Origin: Gammaproteobacteria bacterium
GTDB lineage: Bacteria > Pseudomonadota > Gammaproteobacteria > Eutrophobiales > Eutrophobiaceae
Reading direction: 5' to 3'
DNA length: 6,010 nt
Assembly: GCA_004356415.1 (NCBI GenBank)
Contig: SMWN01000130.1
Coordinates: 1 to 6,010 of the forward strand
Shown here: piece by piece, positions 1-5,994 of the stretch
How the letters are laid out: every line of letters begins with the position of its first letter
Numbering within the stretch: the first letter of the stretch is position 1
Notes under the pieces: generated by a model
The model's input: only the letters and a program-made list of their open reading frames with translations
Databases searched by the model: none
What the model was told of the DNA's origin: nothing
Program-made: the position numbers and the translations under genes

Positions 1-99
1 GTCGGTGTGTTGGTCGCATTACCAGTGGCGGCCGTGATAGTGGTATTGCTTAGGCATGTCCACGAACGTTATCTGGAAAGTAATCTCTACACAACGTGA
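1..99 (+). CDS. C-terminal end of a PerM / AI-2E family transporter (partial)
   Basis: Frame 1 is open from the first base to a TGA at 97-99 and gives a 32-residue tail. It begins with a hydrophobic stretch (VGVLVALPVAAVIVVLLRH) and ends in a short polar tail (HERYLESNLYTT). A final membrane helix of the GVLxALPVAAV type, followed by R-H-x-x-E-R-Y, is typical of the C-terminus of AI-2E family (PerM/YdiK) multi-pass inner-membrane proteins. The family assignment rests on this short tail and on the position directly before hda, where perM is found in other gammaproteobacteria. The rest of the gene lies outside the window. Its stop lies 10 bases before the preferred hda start, so the two are probably co-transcribed. 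The substrate cannot be inferred. Confidence 0.75.
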   Translation, partial: VGVLVALPVAAVIVVLLRHVHERYLESNLYTT

Positions 100-109
100 A
101 CAGTACGTT

Positions 110-820
110 ATGAATCAACCACTTTCGGGGGTACAAATCCCGCTTGAATTTGGCTTTCGTGAAACTGCAGACTTCGGACATTTCATCGAAGGACCGAACG
201 CCGAAGTCTGTAAACTCAGCCGATCAATTGCCCTTGGTGAAACATTTCAAAGTGTTTATATCTGGGGACAGGCCGCTATCGGCAAGTCTCATTTACTTCA
301 GGCGGTATGTAATCTCGCCAGTCAGGCTGATCTGAATGTCGCTTATATTCCGCTAAGCCAGTATGCAGAACTCAGTCCGGAAATGCTGGAAGGGTTGCAT
401 CATTTACATATGGTTTGTGTTGATGATATTGATTACATCGTAGGACAGCCCGAGTGGGAACAAGCCTTGTTCCATTTGTACAATCGATTAAGGGATCAAC
501 AGAGACCTTTACTCATGACAGGCGCAAAAGGACCCAGGGATCTGGCATTTCAATTAGAGGATTTAAAATCCAGGATCATTTGGGATTTGACCTACCACCT
601 GCAACCATTGAGTGATAAGGACAAGATCAATCTGTTACAAAAAAGAGCAGATGCGCGTTCGTTTGAAATCTCTGCAGAGGTCGCGGCGTATCTGGTCAAG
701 AATGTAAAACGTGATCTACCGTCATTGTTAGAATTGCTGGATAAATTCGATCAGGCAACACTTGCTGAAAAAAGAAAACTGACTATCCCGTTTGTGAAGT
801 CACTGATACAGGACATATAG
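110..820 (+). CDS. hda: Hda, DnaA regulatory inactivator (AAA+ DnaA paralogue)
   Basis: Hda binds the DNA-loaded sliding clamp and stimulates hydrolysis of DnaA-bound ATP (RIDA), which prevents re-initiation of replication. From the ATG at 110 the protein has 236 residues, close to E. coli Hda (about 233). Residues 9-14 are QIPLEF, a good hexapeptide clamp-binding motif (QxxLxF) at the N-terminus, where Hda carries it. The Walker A-like loop is GQAAIGKS (53-60), Walker B is VCVDDID (102-108), the sensor I region is LLMTG (134-138), and R155 in KSRI corresponds to the Box VII arginine finger. The C-terminus RKLTIPFVK closely matches E. coli Hda. An in-frame ATG at 56 would add 18 residues and overlap perM by 44 bases. 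I prefer 110 because it puts the clamp motif at residue 9 and removes the overlap. No strong ribosome-binding site is visible for either start. Confidence 0.93.
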   Translation: MNQPLSGVQIPLEFGFRETADFGHFIEGPNAEVCKLSRSIALGETFQSVYIWGQAAIGKSHLLQAVCNLASQADLNVAYIPLSQYAELSPEMLEGLHHLHMVCVDDIDYIVGQPEWEQALFHLYNRLRDQQRPLLMTGAKGPRDLAFQLEDLKSRIIWDLTYHLQPLSDKDKINLLQKRADARSFEISAEVAAYLVKNVKRDLPSLLELLDKFDQATLAEKRKLTIPFVKSLIQDI

Positions 821-821
821 C

Positions 822-1035
822 CTTATACCTTTGCACGAAGCAACTTTTCCACCATAGCTGCGTTAACAAAGAGTCTCAAAATGCTCATTTACCCTGTGTA
901 AACTGCGCTTTTTATTACGGGCATCCTGCCCTCCACCCTTCGGGCCAGCAGAGCTGTTCCAATTTGTTCCCGACAAATTGGTCGACTATTTTTGCCTTGT
1001 TCTGATGAAAAATTCACATCGTGCAAAGGTATTAG
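822..1035. repeat. Repeat A: about 214-base palindromic element with four internal hairpins
   Basis: This fills nearly the whole gap between hda and wrbA, which converge here. The ends are inverted repeats: 822-838 pairs with 1019-1035, 16 of 17 positions complementary, including a perfect 14-base block (ATACCTTTGCACGA at 825-838). The arms continue inward with weaker pairing; the left has CTTTTCCACCATAGCTGCG and the right has GCCTTGTTCTGATGAAAAA. The core holds four small hairpins: GGGCA-TCC-TGCCC (919-931), CCC-TTC-GGG (936-944), CAGC-AGA-GCTG (946-956) and CCAATTTGT-TCCCG-ACAAATTGG (959-981). There is no transposase and no convincing ORF. The layout resembles a non-autonomous MITE-like repeat. 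Similar blocks seem familiar from gammaproteobacterial intergenic regions, but I cannot verify copy number. It could serve as a terminator for hda and wrbA. Confidence 0.75.
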
Positions 1036-1075
1036 TATGTATCAAATCCTGTGATAAACAATATAAACTAATCGT

Positions 1076-1669
1076 TTATGGGACGAGTGTATTAGTTACT
1101 TCAGCAAGGCGCTTGCCCAAGGCAAAACAGAGTTTCTTTTCGTCTTCACTTAACTCAAACGCATCATCTGGCCCTGCCGTATGACTTGCGCCGTAAGGTG
1201 TGCCACCGCTGGTAGTTGTGAGCAGTTCCGGTTGGCTATAGGGTATCCCCAGAATCATCATGCCATGGTGTAATAATGGCAACATCATGGAGAGCAATGT
1301 ACTCTCCTGGCCACCATGTAGACTCGCTGTAGAAGTGAAGACCACGGCAGGTTTCCCAATCAACGTTCCTGAAAACCAGGCATCACTGGTGCCATCCAGA
1401 AAATATTTTAGCGGCGCGGCCATATTACCGAACCGGGTCGGACTACCCAGGGCAAGCCCTGCGCATTGCGCCAAATCTTCATGCTGCACAAAAGGTGGGC
1501 CACTTTCCGGAATACTATCTTCGCTGGCTTCACAAGTCGTAGAGACCGGCGGCACGGTACGAATTCTTGCCTTAATGCCCTTGACGGATTCAATACCTCG
1601 GCTGATTTGTTGCGCCATCCTGGCCACGTTACCGCTGCGACTGTAATAAAGAACAAGTATCTCTGTCAT
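1076..1669 (-). CDS. wrbA: WrbA-like NAD(P)H:quinone oxidoreductase (flavodoxin fold)
   Basis: WrbA proteins are cytoplasmic FMN enzymes that reduce quinones by two electrons using NAD(P)H, avoiding semiquinone radicals. The 197-residue length matches the family. The N-terminus MTEILVLYYSRSGNVARMA is a flavodoxin strand followed by the FMN phosphate-binding loop (S10-R-S-G-N14). SPTRFGNMAAPLKYFLD (76-92) is a WrbA signature around the flavin ring. TSTASLHGGQESTLLSM (112-128) and GGTPYGASHTAG (155-166) are the other conserved family blocks. The ATG start agrees with family N-termini. No AGGAG-like site precedes it on the coding strand; only a weak GAGAG lies about 10-11 bases upstream. The gene sits downstream of arsC on the same strand but is separated from it by repeat B, and repeat A follows its stop. 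The family call is firm; the physiological substrate is inferred. Confidence 0.92.
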   Translation of the reverse strand: MTEILVLYYSRSGNVARMAQQISRGIESVKGIKARIRTVPPVSTTCEASEDSIPESGPPFVQHEDLAQCAGLALGSPTRFGNMAAPLKYFLDGTSDAWFSGTLIGKPAVVFTSTASLHGGQESTLLSMMLPLLHHGMMILGIPYSQPELLTTTSGGTPYGASHTAGPDDAFELSEDEKKLCFALGKRLAEVTNTLVP

Positions 1670-1673
1670 GGTT

Positions 1674-1912
1674 TAGGAGTCTCTCGGACTATGGATGATT
1701 CTACTGCGGCGGTGAAAAAATCCCCACTTTCCCGCTTTTTTATATGTGGCACTTCCTTGTGCCACACCCCTTCGGGGCGGACTTTGTCCGTGCAAATCGG
1801 CAATCCTGCCGATTTGTCGTTAAATAGACTCACTATTCGCCTCAAAATATCGAAAAAGTAAGAATTTTTTTCATTCGCCTCGCTACGAATTCCATAGTCA
1901 GACAGATTCCTA
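1674..1912. repeat. Repeat B: about 239-base palindromic element with four internal hairpins
   Basis: This occupies the entire gap between arsC and wrbA. The outer ends 1674-1695 and 1891-1912 are inverted repeats, 19 of 22 positions complementary, including a perfect 9-base block (GACTATGGA at 1687-1695, TCCATAGTC at 1891-1899). Weaker pairing continues inward, giving arms of about 61 bases (left to about 1734, right from about 1851). The core has four hairpins in a row: TGTGGCAC-TTCCTT-GTGCCACA (1745-1766), CCCC-TTC-GGGG (1767-1777), CGGAC-TTT-GTCCG (1778-1790) and CAAATCGGCA-ATCC-TGCCGATTTG (1793-1816). The right end includes the arsC stop codon, and the left end begins 4 bases before the wrbA start codon. 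No transposase or credible gene lies inside. It looks like a MITE-like or structured RNA repeat related in layout to repeat A. Confidence 0.78.
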
Positions 1913-2257
1913 GAGAATATCAAGTACACTTTCCGGGGGTCTGCCAATGGCTGCCTTGCCGTTGCATACGACAATCGGTCGTTCGATCAATATCGGGTGT
2001 TCAACCATCGCTGTAATCAGATCATCTTCAGACAAGCTTGTATCGTCAAGGCCGGCATCTTTATAAGCACTTTCGCCTTTGCGTAGGAGTTCGCGCGCCG
2101 GGATATCCAGATAAGACAATATTTGTTTTAAAGTCTCGGCGTCCGGGGATGTTTTCAGATATTCAATGATTTCCAGGTCTACATTTTGTTGGTTCAGGAT
2201 CTCCAGTGTTTGTCTGGATTTTGAACAACGGGGATTATGATATATGGTGACGCTCAT
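1910..2257 (-). CDS. ArsC-family arsenate reductase-like protein (YfgD type)
   Basis: A 115-residue thioredoxin-fold protein, the usual size for glutaredoxin-dependent ArsC enzymes. The N-terminus has the catalytic loop HNPRCSKSR (7-15) with nucleophilic C11. R59 (ELLRK), R93 (ERPIVV) and R106 (GRPPE) match the substrate-binding arginines R60, R94 and R107 of plasmid R773 ArsC. So the set needed to reduce arsenate to arsenite with glutathione/glutaredoxin is present. Overall sequence is closest, from memory, to E. coli YfgD, which has the HNPRCSKSR loop and a GRPPExVLxIL C-terminus; YfgD lies next to hda in E. coli. No arsR, arsB or other ars gene is nearby, so arsenic resistance is an inference and a general thiol-redox role is possible. 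A good ribosome-binding site (GAGGA, 2264-2268 on the complement) lies 6 bases before the ATG. The TAG stop falls in the arm of repeat B. Confidence 0.92.
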   Translation of the reverse strand: MSVTIYHNPRCSKSRQTLEILNQQNVDLEIIEYLKTSPDAETLKQILSYLDIPARELLRKGESAYKDAGLDDTSLSEDDLITAMVEHPILIERPIVVCNGKAAIGRPPESVLDIL

Positions 2258-2263
2258 AGAGAT

Positions 2264-2268
2264 TCCTC
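2264..2268 (-). promoter_or_regulatory. Ribosome-binding site of arsC
   Basis: On the complement strand this reads GAGGA, followed by ATCTCT and then the ATG at 2257-2255. The match and the 6-base spacing confirm the arsC start. It is the clearest Shine-Dalgarno sequence in the window. Confidence 0.7.
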
Positions 2269-2291
2269 AATGCATTTTTTTGAATGGGTGA

Positions 2292-2320
2292 AGCATAGGT
2301 AAAGATTCAGGCGATGTCAT
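2292..2320 (-). promoter_or_regulatory. Candidate sigma70-type promoter for arsC (and perhaps wrbA)
   Basis: Read on the minus strand, ATGACA (2320-2315, 5 of 6 to TTGACA) is followed by 17 bases and TATGCT (2297-2292, 4 of 6 to TATAAT). The -10 box lies about 35 bases before the arsC start codon, a normal distance. The -35 box overlaps the first codons of yihY, so transcription of the two divergent genes could interfere. This is judged from consensus only. Confidence 0.4.
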
Positions 2321-3582
2321 TAAAGAATAAACCAATCAGTCATTTATTTTCAATCGTCAAATCTGGCGCAATCTGGCTATTTTGTTTCGTTCCTTATATC
2401 TTTCAGCAGTTTTTTGCACGTCGGACGATGCAATCAGCATCCTCTCTGGCCTACACGACACTTTTGTCATTGGTGCCCTTGATAGCTGTGATGTTCAGCT
2501 TTTTTAGTAATTTGCCTGTATTCAAGGATTTAAGTGAGATCATTCAGGAGTTTGTTTTCAGTAATTTCGTTCCGAGTTTCGGTCAAACGATTCGGGATTA
2601 CCTGATCAATTTTTCGATTAAGGCATCGCAACTCACTACAACGGGCATCATCCTGCTTGTAGTAATCGCCTTGATGCTGATGTCCACAATCAACAGCGCG
2701 CTGGACAATATATGGTATATTACCAAACGGCGTAGTTTGATTGGCAGATTTCTGGTGTATTGGGCAATCCTAACACTCGGCCCAGTCCTGATTGGTGTCG
2801 GTTTTTATTCAACATCTTATTTGCTTGCACTTCCACTCATCGAGAGTGTTGATAGTGCGGTAATGATCAAATCCAGATTATTGGCATTAATGCCATTTTT
2901 CACTACAAGTATTGCGTTTACTTTATTGTATATCCTGGTGCCAAATACCAACGTGAACACCAGACATGCAATTGCAGGTGGCGTCACTGCAGCCATTTTA
3001 TTTGAGCTAGCTAAATATACATTTGGTTTGTATGTCAAGGCAGTCCCTACTTATCAGGTGATCTATGGTGCTATGGCAGTCATACCCATGTTTTTGATCT
3101 GGATATATGTTTCATGGGTAATCGTTTTGCTCGGTGCACAGATCAGTTACAGCCTCTCGGTATTTCGAATGGAAGATATAGGCAAGCATCATTCTGAAAC
3201 TCGTTGGGGTTTTCTGGATGCTTACCAGATCATTGGAGAGCTATGGTTGGCACAAAAACAGGGAACTGGAAGGTCAGTGATGCAGCTGAAAAAGTCAGGT
3301 GTTCGAATTGCCCACACATCCATGAACGAGATTTTTGACTTACTCATCAAGGCAAATTGGATCAATAGAAACACAATCGGACAGTATTATCTGATAAGGG
3401 ACCTTGGAGAATTAACACTCCTGGATTTATATAAAATACTGCCGTGCAAGTTGCCAAATAATATGGACAGGCCTGCCAATAAATGGCAGAAGTCTTTAAA
3501 AGGTGTGCTCGCCGATAGTGATGCAAGTCTGGCCGTAGCTTTGGCAATACCGGTGAACAAAGCATTGAAATATGCCGGATGA
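2314..3582 (+). CDS. yihY: YihY / BrkB-family inner-membrane protein (once called RNase BN)
   Basis: A 422-residue polytopic membrane protein of the YihY/virulence factor BrkB family. Early annotations called this family ribonuclease BN, but that activity belongs to a different protein, so no nuclease role should be inferred. Residues about 40-66 carry the family signature (S-S-L-A-Y-T-T-L-L-S-L-V-P-L). Hydrophobic segments lie near 15-33, 48-66, 108-128, 146-173, 187-210, 219-241 and 249-280, and the block VIYGAMAVIPMFLIWIYVSW (249-268) is highly conserved. A soluble C-terminal part of about 130 residues (290-422) follows; it is longer than in E. coli YihY, and residues about 300-370 look like a small helical, possibly winged-helix, region. 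The ATG is preceded by only weak purine stretches. The gene diverges from arsC with a 56-base gap. The transported or bound substrate is unknown. Confidence 0.9.
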   Translation: MSLKNKPISHLFSIVKSGAIWLFCFVPYIFQQFFARRTMQSASSLAYTTLLSLVPLIAVMFSFFSNLPVFKDLSEIIQEFVFSNFVPSFGQTIRDYLINFSIKASQLTTTGIILLVVIALMLMSTINSALDNIWYITKRRSLIGRFLVYWAILTLGPVLIGVGFYSTSYLLALPLIESVDSAVMIKSRLLALMPFFTTSIAFTLLYILVPNTNVNTRHAIAGGVTAAILFELAKYTFGLYVKAVPTYQVIYGAMAVIPMFLIWIYVSWVIVLLGAQISYSLSVFRMEDIGKHHSETRWGFLDAYQIIGELWLAQKQGTGRSVMQLKKSGVRIAHTSMNEIFDLLIKANWINRNTIGQYYLIRDLGELTLLDLYKILPCKLPNNMDRPANKWQKSLKGVLADSDASLAVALAIPVNKALKYAG

Positions 3583-3632
3583 AAAAACCGGATTAAACTT
3601 TTCTGACGCTAAATGATTTCGTATCTTAAGCC

Positions 3633-3660
3633 TGTGTAAATTGCTGCCATCTCTTACACA
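3633..3660. repeat. Inverted repeat downstream of yihY
   Basis: TGTGTAA (3633-3639) is the perfect inverse of TTACACA (3654-3660), with a 14-base loop. It lies in the 136-base gap between yihY and the acylphosphatase gene. There is no T-run after it, so it is not a standard intrinsic terminator. An alternative pairing of TGCC (3645-3648) with GGCA (3663-3666) is possible. The rest of 3583-3718 shows no clear feature. Confidence 0.3.
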
Positions 3661-3718
3661 TGGGCAGGTTATTTTGTTAAATTAAGACGAGAATTTTCTG
3701 TAAAGCGTAAAAATTTGT

Positions 3719-3988
3719 ATGGATAAAGGTATTCATTGTTTTGTGACAGGCCGTGTGCAGGCCGTCTGTTTTCGACTTTCGACACGGGAGCAGGCTGATT
3801 TATACGGATTAACAGGCTGGGTAAGAAATCTGCAGGATGGTCGGGTTGAGGTGATGGCCTTCGGCGATGAGCAACAACTGGACAACCTTAAACAATGGTT
3901 GAAATCCGGACCAGCCATGGCTCAAGTTGTTGATGTTGTGAGCGAAACTGTTGCGTTTCGGAAATTTGAAGGATTTGGTATCCGCTAG
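3719..3988 (+). CDS. Acylphosphatase
   Basis: An 89-residue protein of the small ferredoxin-like acylphosphatase family, which hydrolyses carboxyl-phosphate bonds in compounds such as acetyl phosphate or 1,3-bisphosphoglycerate. The N-terminal block VTGRVQAVCFR (9-19) is the phosphate-binding loop with catalytic R19. GLTGWVRNLQDGRVEV (30-45) holds catalytic N37, and the chain ends in the family's F-x-I-R type terminus (FGIR). Length is normal (E. coli YccX is about 92). One oddity is that the usual V-Q-G-V loop reads V-Q-A-V, with A15 in place of a nearly invariant glycine. The ATG is the only sensible start, since the family motif begins at residue 9; its ribosome-binding site is poor. The stop is 30 bases from the convergent proS stop. 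Confidence 0.93.
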   Translation: MDKGIHCFVTGRVQAVCFRLSTREQADLYGLTGWVRNLQDGRVEVMAFGDEQQLDNLKQWLKSGPAMAQVVDVVSETVAFRKFEGFGIR

Positions 3989-4009
3989 TAAATTATGTAT
4001 CTTTAATTT

Positions 4010-4040
4010 CCAGGTCAATCAAGTGGACAAATCAACCTGG
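4010..4040. terminator. Possible weak terminator between acylphosphatase and proS
   Basis: CCAGGT (4010-4015) and ACCTGG (4035-4040) form a perfect 6-base inverted repeat with a 19-base loop across the convergent gene ends, and it includes the proS stop codon. On the plus strand it is followed by TTATTTG, only loosely T-rich; on the minus strand the flank is AAATTAAAG. The long loop and weak T-run make termination uncertain. Confidence 0.25.
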
Positions 4041-5764
4041 TTATTTGCCATTTGTTCTTTTATAAAGCCAACGACATCTGCTAACGAGAGTTCAGAATTT
4101 TCACTGCCAGTTCGTGACCTGTATTCGATAGTGCCAGCATCGAGTCCGCGTTCCCCAAACGTGAGGCGATGGGGGATACCGATTAACTCGGCATCGGAGA
4201 ACATTACACCAGGACGTTCTTTACGGTCATCGAGAAGCACTTCAATTCCGGCATCCTGTAATTCATTGTAGAGGCCCATGACAGCATCACGCAAGCGTTG
4301 TGATTTGTGCATGTTAATCGGAACCAATGAAACCTGGAATGGTGCAATCGCATCGGGCCAGATAATGCCGTTATCGTCATGATTCTGTTCTATGGCGGCG
4401 GCCAATATTCTTGAAACACCCATGCCGTAACAGCCCATGGTTAATGTCTGGGCATCGCCATTTTCATCCAGACAGGTGGCTTTCATTGTCGTGCTATATT
4501 TTTTGCCTAACTGAAAGATATGTCCGACTTCTATGCCACGGGCAATATCAAGTTCACCCGAACCATCAGGTGCAGGTTCACCTTTAACAACATTACGAAT
4601 GTCCACTCCCAGTGGTTCAGCTAAGTCACGTCCCCAGTTTACGCCGGTGAGATGTTTTCCATCTTCATTAGCGCCGCAGACGAAATCAGCAACGTGCAGC
4701 GCACTGTGATCAACAATGACTGGAATATTAATATTGATCGGACCGATAGAACCTGGGGCACAGTGCAGTAATTTTTTAATTTGTTCGGTACTGGCAAACT
4801 CAAGCGGTGTTGCAACCTCAGGTATTTTTTCTGCCTTAAACTTATTGAGTTCGTGATCTCCCCTGAGCACCAATGCAACAAGCTGTTCATTCTGGCCCTG
4901 ATTTGGCCGACCCTTTACCACCAATGTCTTAATGCATTGCTCGGCCGTGATCTTTAGAAATTGACTGACGTCTTCAATGCTATGTTGTTCAGGTGTGTCA
5001 ACAATGCTTAGTGTCTCTTTTGGAGCATCACGTGTACCTTCAGGCATGGGTGATTCGGCGAGGTCAATGTTCGCGGCATATTTTCCCTCTTCGGTAAAGA
5101 CGATTTGGTCTTCCCCGGAGTCTGCTAGGACGTGAAATTCATGAGATGCATTACCACCGATATTGCCACTATCGGCCTGTACTACACGGAACTTCAGGCC
5201 CAGACGTTCAAATATCCGGGTATAGGTGGCGAACATTTGTTCATAAGTTTCCTGTAAAGATTCGTCTGTCAGATGAAAGGAGTAGGCATCTTTCATGATG
5301 AATTCACGTGCGCGCATGATGCCAAAACGCGGCCTCACTTCATCACGAAACTTGGTTTGTATCTGGTAAAAATTGACGGGTAACTGCTTATAGCTTCTTA
5401 TTTCTTTCCGGATCAGATCGGTGATGATTTCTTCATGCGTGGGCCCTAGGCAAAAGTCTCGTTCGTGTCTATCCCTGAGTCGTAATAACTCAGGCCCATA
5501 TTGTTCCCAACGCCCTGATTCCTGCCAAAGTTCTGCAGGTTGTACGCTTGACATCAATAGTTCCTGGGCACCAGCACGATCCATTTCTTCGCGGATGATG
5601 GCCTCTACCTTTCGGAGTACACGTAAGCCCAGTGGTAGCCATGTGTATATGCCGGAGGCAATCTTGCGGATCATGCCTGCCCTCAACATCAGCTGGTGAC
5701 TGATAATTTCGGCTTCGGCAGGAGCCTCTCTTAGCGTGGCAATCAAGTATTGAGAAATTCGCAT
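4019..5764 (-). CDS. proS: Prolyl-tRNA synthetase, bacterial type with editing domain
   Basis: A class II synthetase that attaches proline to tRNA-Pro in the cytoplasm. The 581 residues compare with 572 in E. coli ProRS. The N-terminus MRISQYLIATLREAPAEAE is typical. Motif 1 lies around 47-80, motif 2 is FRDEVRPRFGIMRAREF (139-155), followed by MKDAYSFH, and motif 3 is GMGVSR (447-452) with its arginine R452. Between motifs 2 and 3 (about 225-405) is the INS/YbaK-like domain that deacylates Ala-tRNA-Pro. It keeps K279 (CIKTLVVK), RGDHELN (301-307) and the loop GSIGP (338-342), so editing is probably intact. The C-terminal anticodon-binding domain begins near 475 and includes LLDDRKERPGVMF (510-522). 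The ATG matches the family N-terminus, although its ribosome-binding site is weak. The gene converges with the acylphosphatase gene. Confidence 0.97.
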   Translation of the reverse strand: MRISQYLIATLREAPAEAEIISHQLMLRAGMIRKIASGIYTWLPLGLRVLRKVEAIIREEMDRAGAQELLMSSVQPAELWQESGRWEQYGPELLRLRDRHERDFCLGPTHEEIITDLIRKEIRSYKQLPVNFYQIQTKFRDEVRPRFGIMRAREFIMKDAYSFHLTDESLQETYEQMFATYTRIFERLGLKFRVVQADSGNIGGNASHEFHVLADSGEDQIVFTEEGKYAANIDLAESPMPEGTRDAPKETLSIVDTPEQHSIEDVSQFLKITAEQCIKTLVVKGRPNQGQNEQLVALVLRGDHELNKFKAEKIPEVATPLEFASTEQIKKLLHCAPGSIGPININIPVIVDHSALHVADFVCGANEDGKHLTGVNWGRDLAEPLGVDIRNVVKGEPAPDGSGELDIARGIEVGHIFQLGKKYSTTMKATCLDENGDAQTLTMGCYGMGVSRILAAAIEQNHDDNGIIWPDAIAPFQVSLVPINMHKSQRLRDAVMGLYNELQDAGIEVLLDDRKERPGVMFSDAELIGIPHRLTFGERGLDAGTIEYRSRTGSENSELSLADVVGFIKEQMANNQVDLST

Positions 5765-5796
5765 AAGTTTCTGCTGTCAATTATTTTTGGATGCGT

Positions 5797-5826
5797 ATTT
5801 TAGCTCATACCCAAACTATCTGGAAA
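5797..5826 (-). promoter_or_regulatory. Candidate promoter of proS
   Basis: On the minus strand TTTCCA (5826-5821, 4 of 6 to TTGACA), an 18-base spacer and TAAAAT (5802-5797, 5 of 6 to TATAAT) lie about 33 bases before the proS start codon. The -10 box is good and the -35 box poor. A perfect TTGACA lies closer to the gene (complement of 5775-5780), but it would place the -10 box inside the coding region. Confidence 0.35.
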
Positions 5827-5846
5827 TGCGGGCTTCAGCAAGATGA

Positions 5847-5994
5847 GAATTAGCCATATTCAAGGCATGAAGCCGAAGAACTAGTCATTTATATCCATGG
5901 TATGGATCGTATTCAGAAAATGCATCGTTACAGGGATGTAACTTAGTGGAGCAATGCAGGAGCAATTGCCGAGGAGCAATTTTCTGTCTAATTC
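5847..5994. repeat. Repeat C: hairpin-rich palindromic segment upstream of proS
   Basis: GAATTAGCCA (5847-5856) is inverted at 5985-5994, 9 of 10 positions complementary, enclosing about 130 bases. Inside are two perfect small hairpins: ATCCAT-GGT-ATGGAT (5893-5907) and GTTACA-GGGA-TGTAAC (5927-5942). Next come three copies of GGAGCAAT at 5948, 5959 and 5973, with the palindrome GCAATTGC at 5962-5969. On the minus strand the hairpin loops read TCCC and ACC, like the TCC-rich loops of repeats A and B. No gene is visible. The element may continue past the window end, so its outer limits are uncertain. A further inverted pair, GGCTTCA (5831-5837) and TGAAGCC (5868-5874), overlaps its left edge. 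Confidence 0.5.

Noticed and set aside
822..1035. Integron attC site as an explanation for repeat A
   Set aside because: attC sites have defined RYYYAAC/GTTRRRY core boxes and no chain of separate hairpins. The ends here do not fit, and no integrase or cassette array is present.
1063..1079. Hairpin ATAAAC/GTTTAT at the wrbA stop as a terminator
   Set aside because: The stem is 6 base pairs and AT-rich, with no proper T-run, so it is too weak to call.
978..1184. A 68-codon plus-strand frame starting in repeat A
   Set aside because: It has no ribosome-binding site and no family resemblance, it starts inside a palindrome and it runs into the 3' end of wrbA on the opposite strand.
1260..1861. 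Plus-strand frames of 128 and 131 codons across wrbA and repeat B
   Set aside because: They are antisense to the well-supported wrbA gene, and the tail of the second is translated repeat sequence.
1666..1974. A 102-codon minus-strand frame bridging arsC and wrbA
   Set aside because: It runs out of frame through the 3' end of arsC and across repeat B. Its sequence comes from the repeat hairpins and matches no family I know.
2314..3582. Annotating yihY as ribonuclease BN
   Set aside because: The RNase BN label for this membrane family was an early misassignment; the protein has membrane segments and no nuclease motif.
3572..3600. Intrinsic terminator just after yihY (CCGG...CCGG)
   Set aside because: The stem is only 4 base pairs with a 9-base A-rich loop, and only short, interrupted T stretches follow.
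5948..5980. CRISPR-like short direct repeats (GGAGCAAT x3)
   Set aside because: The units are 8 bases with 3-6 base gaps, far too short for repeat and spacer lengths, and no cas gene is present.
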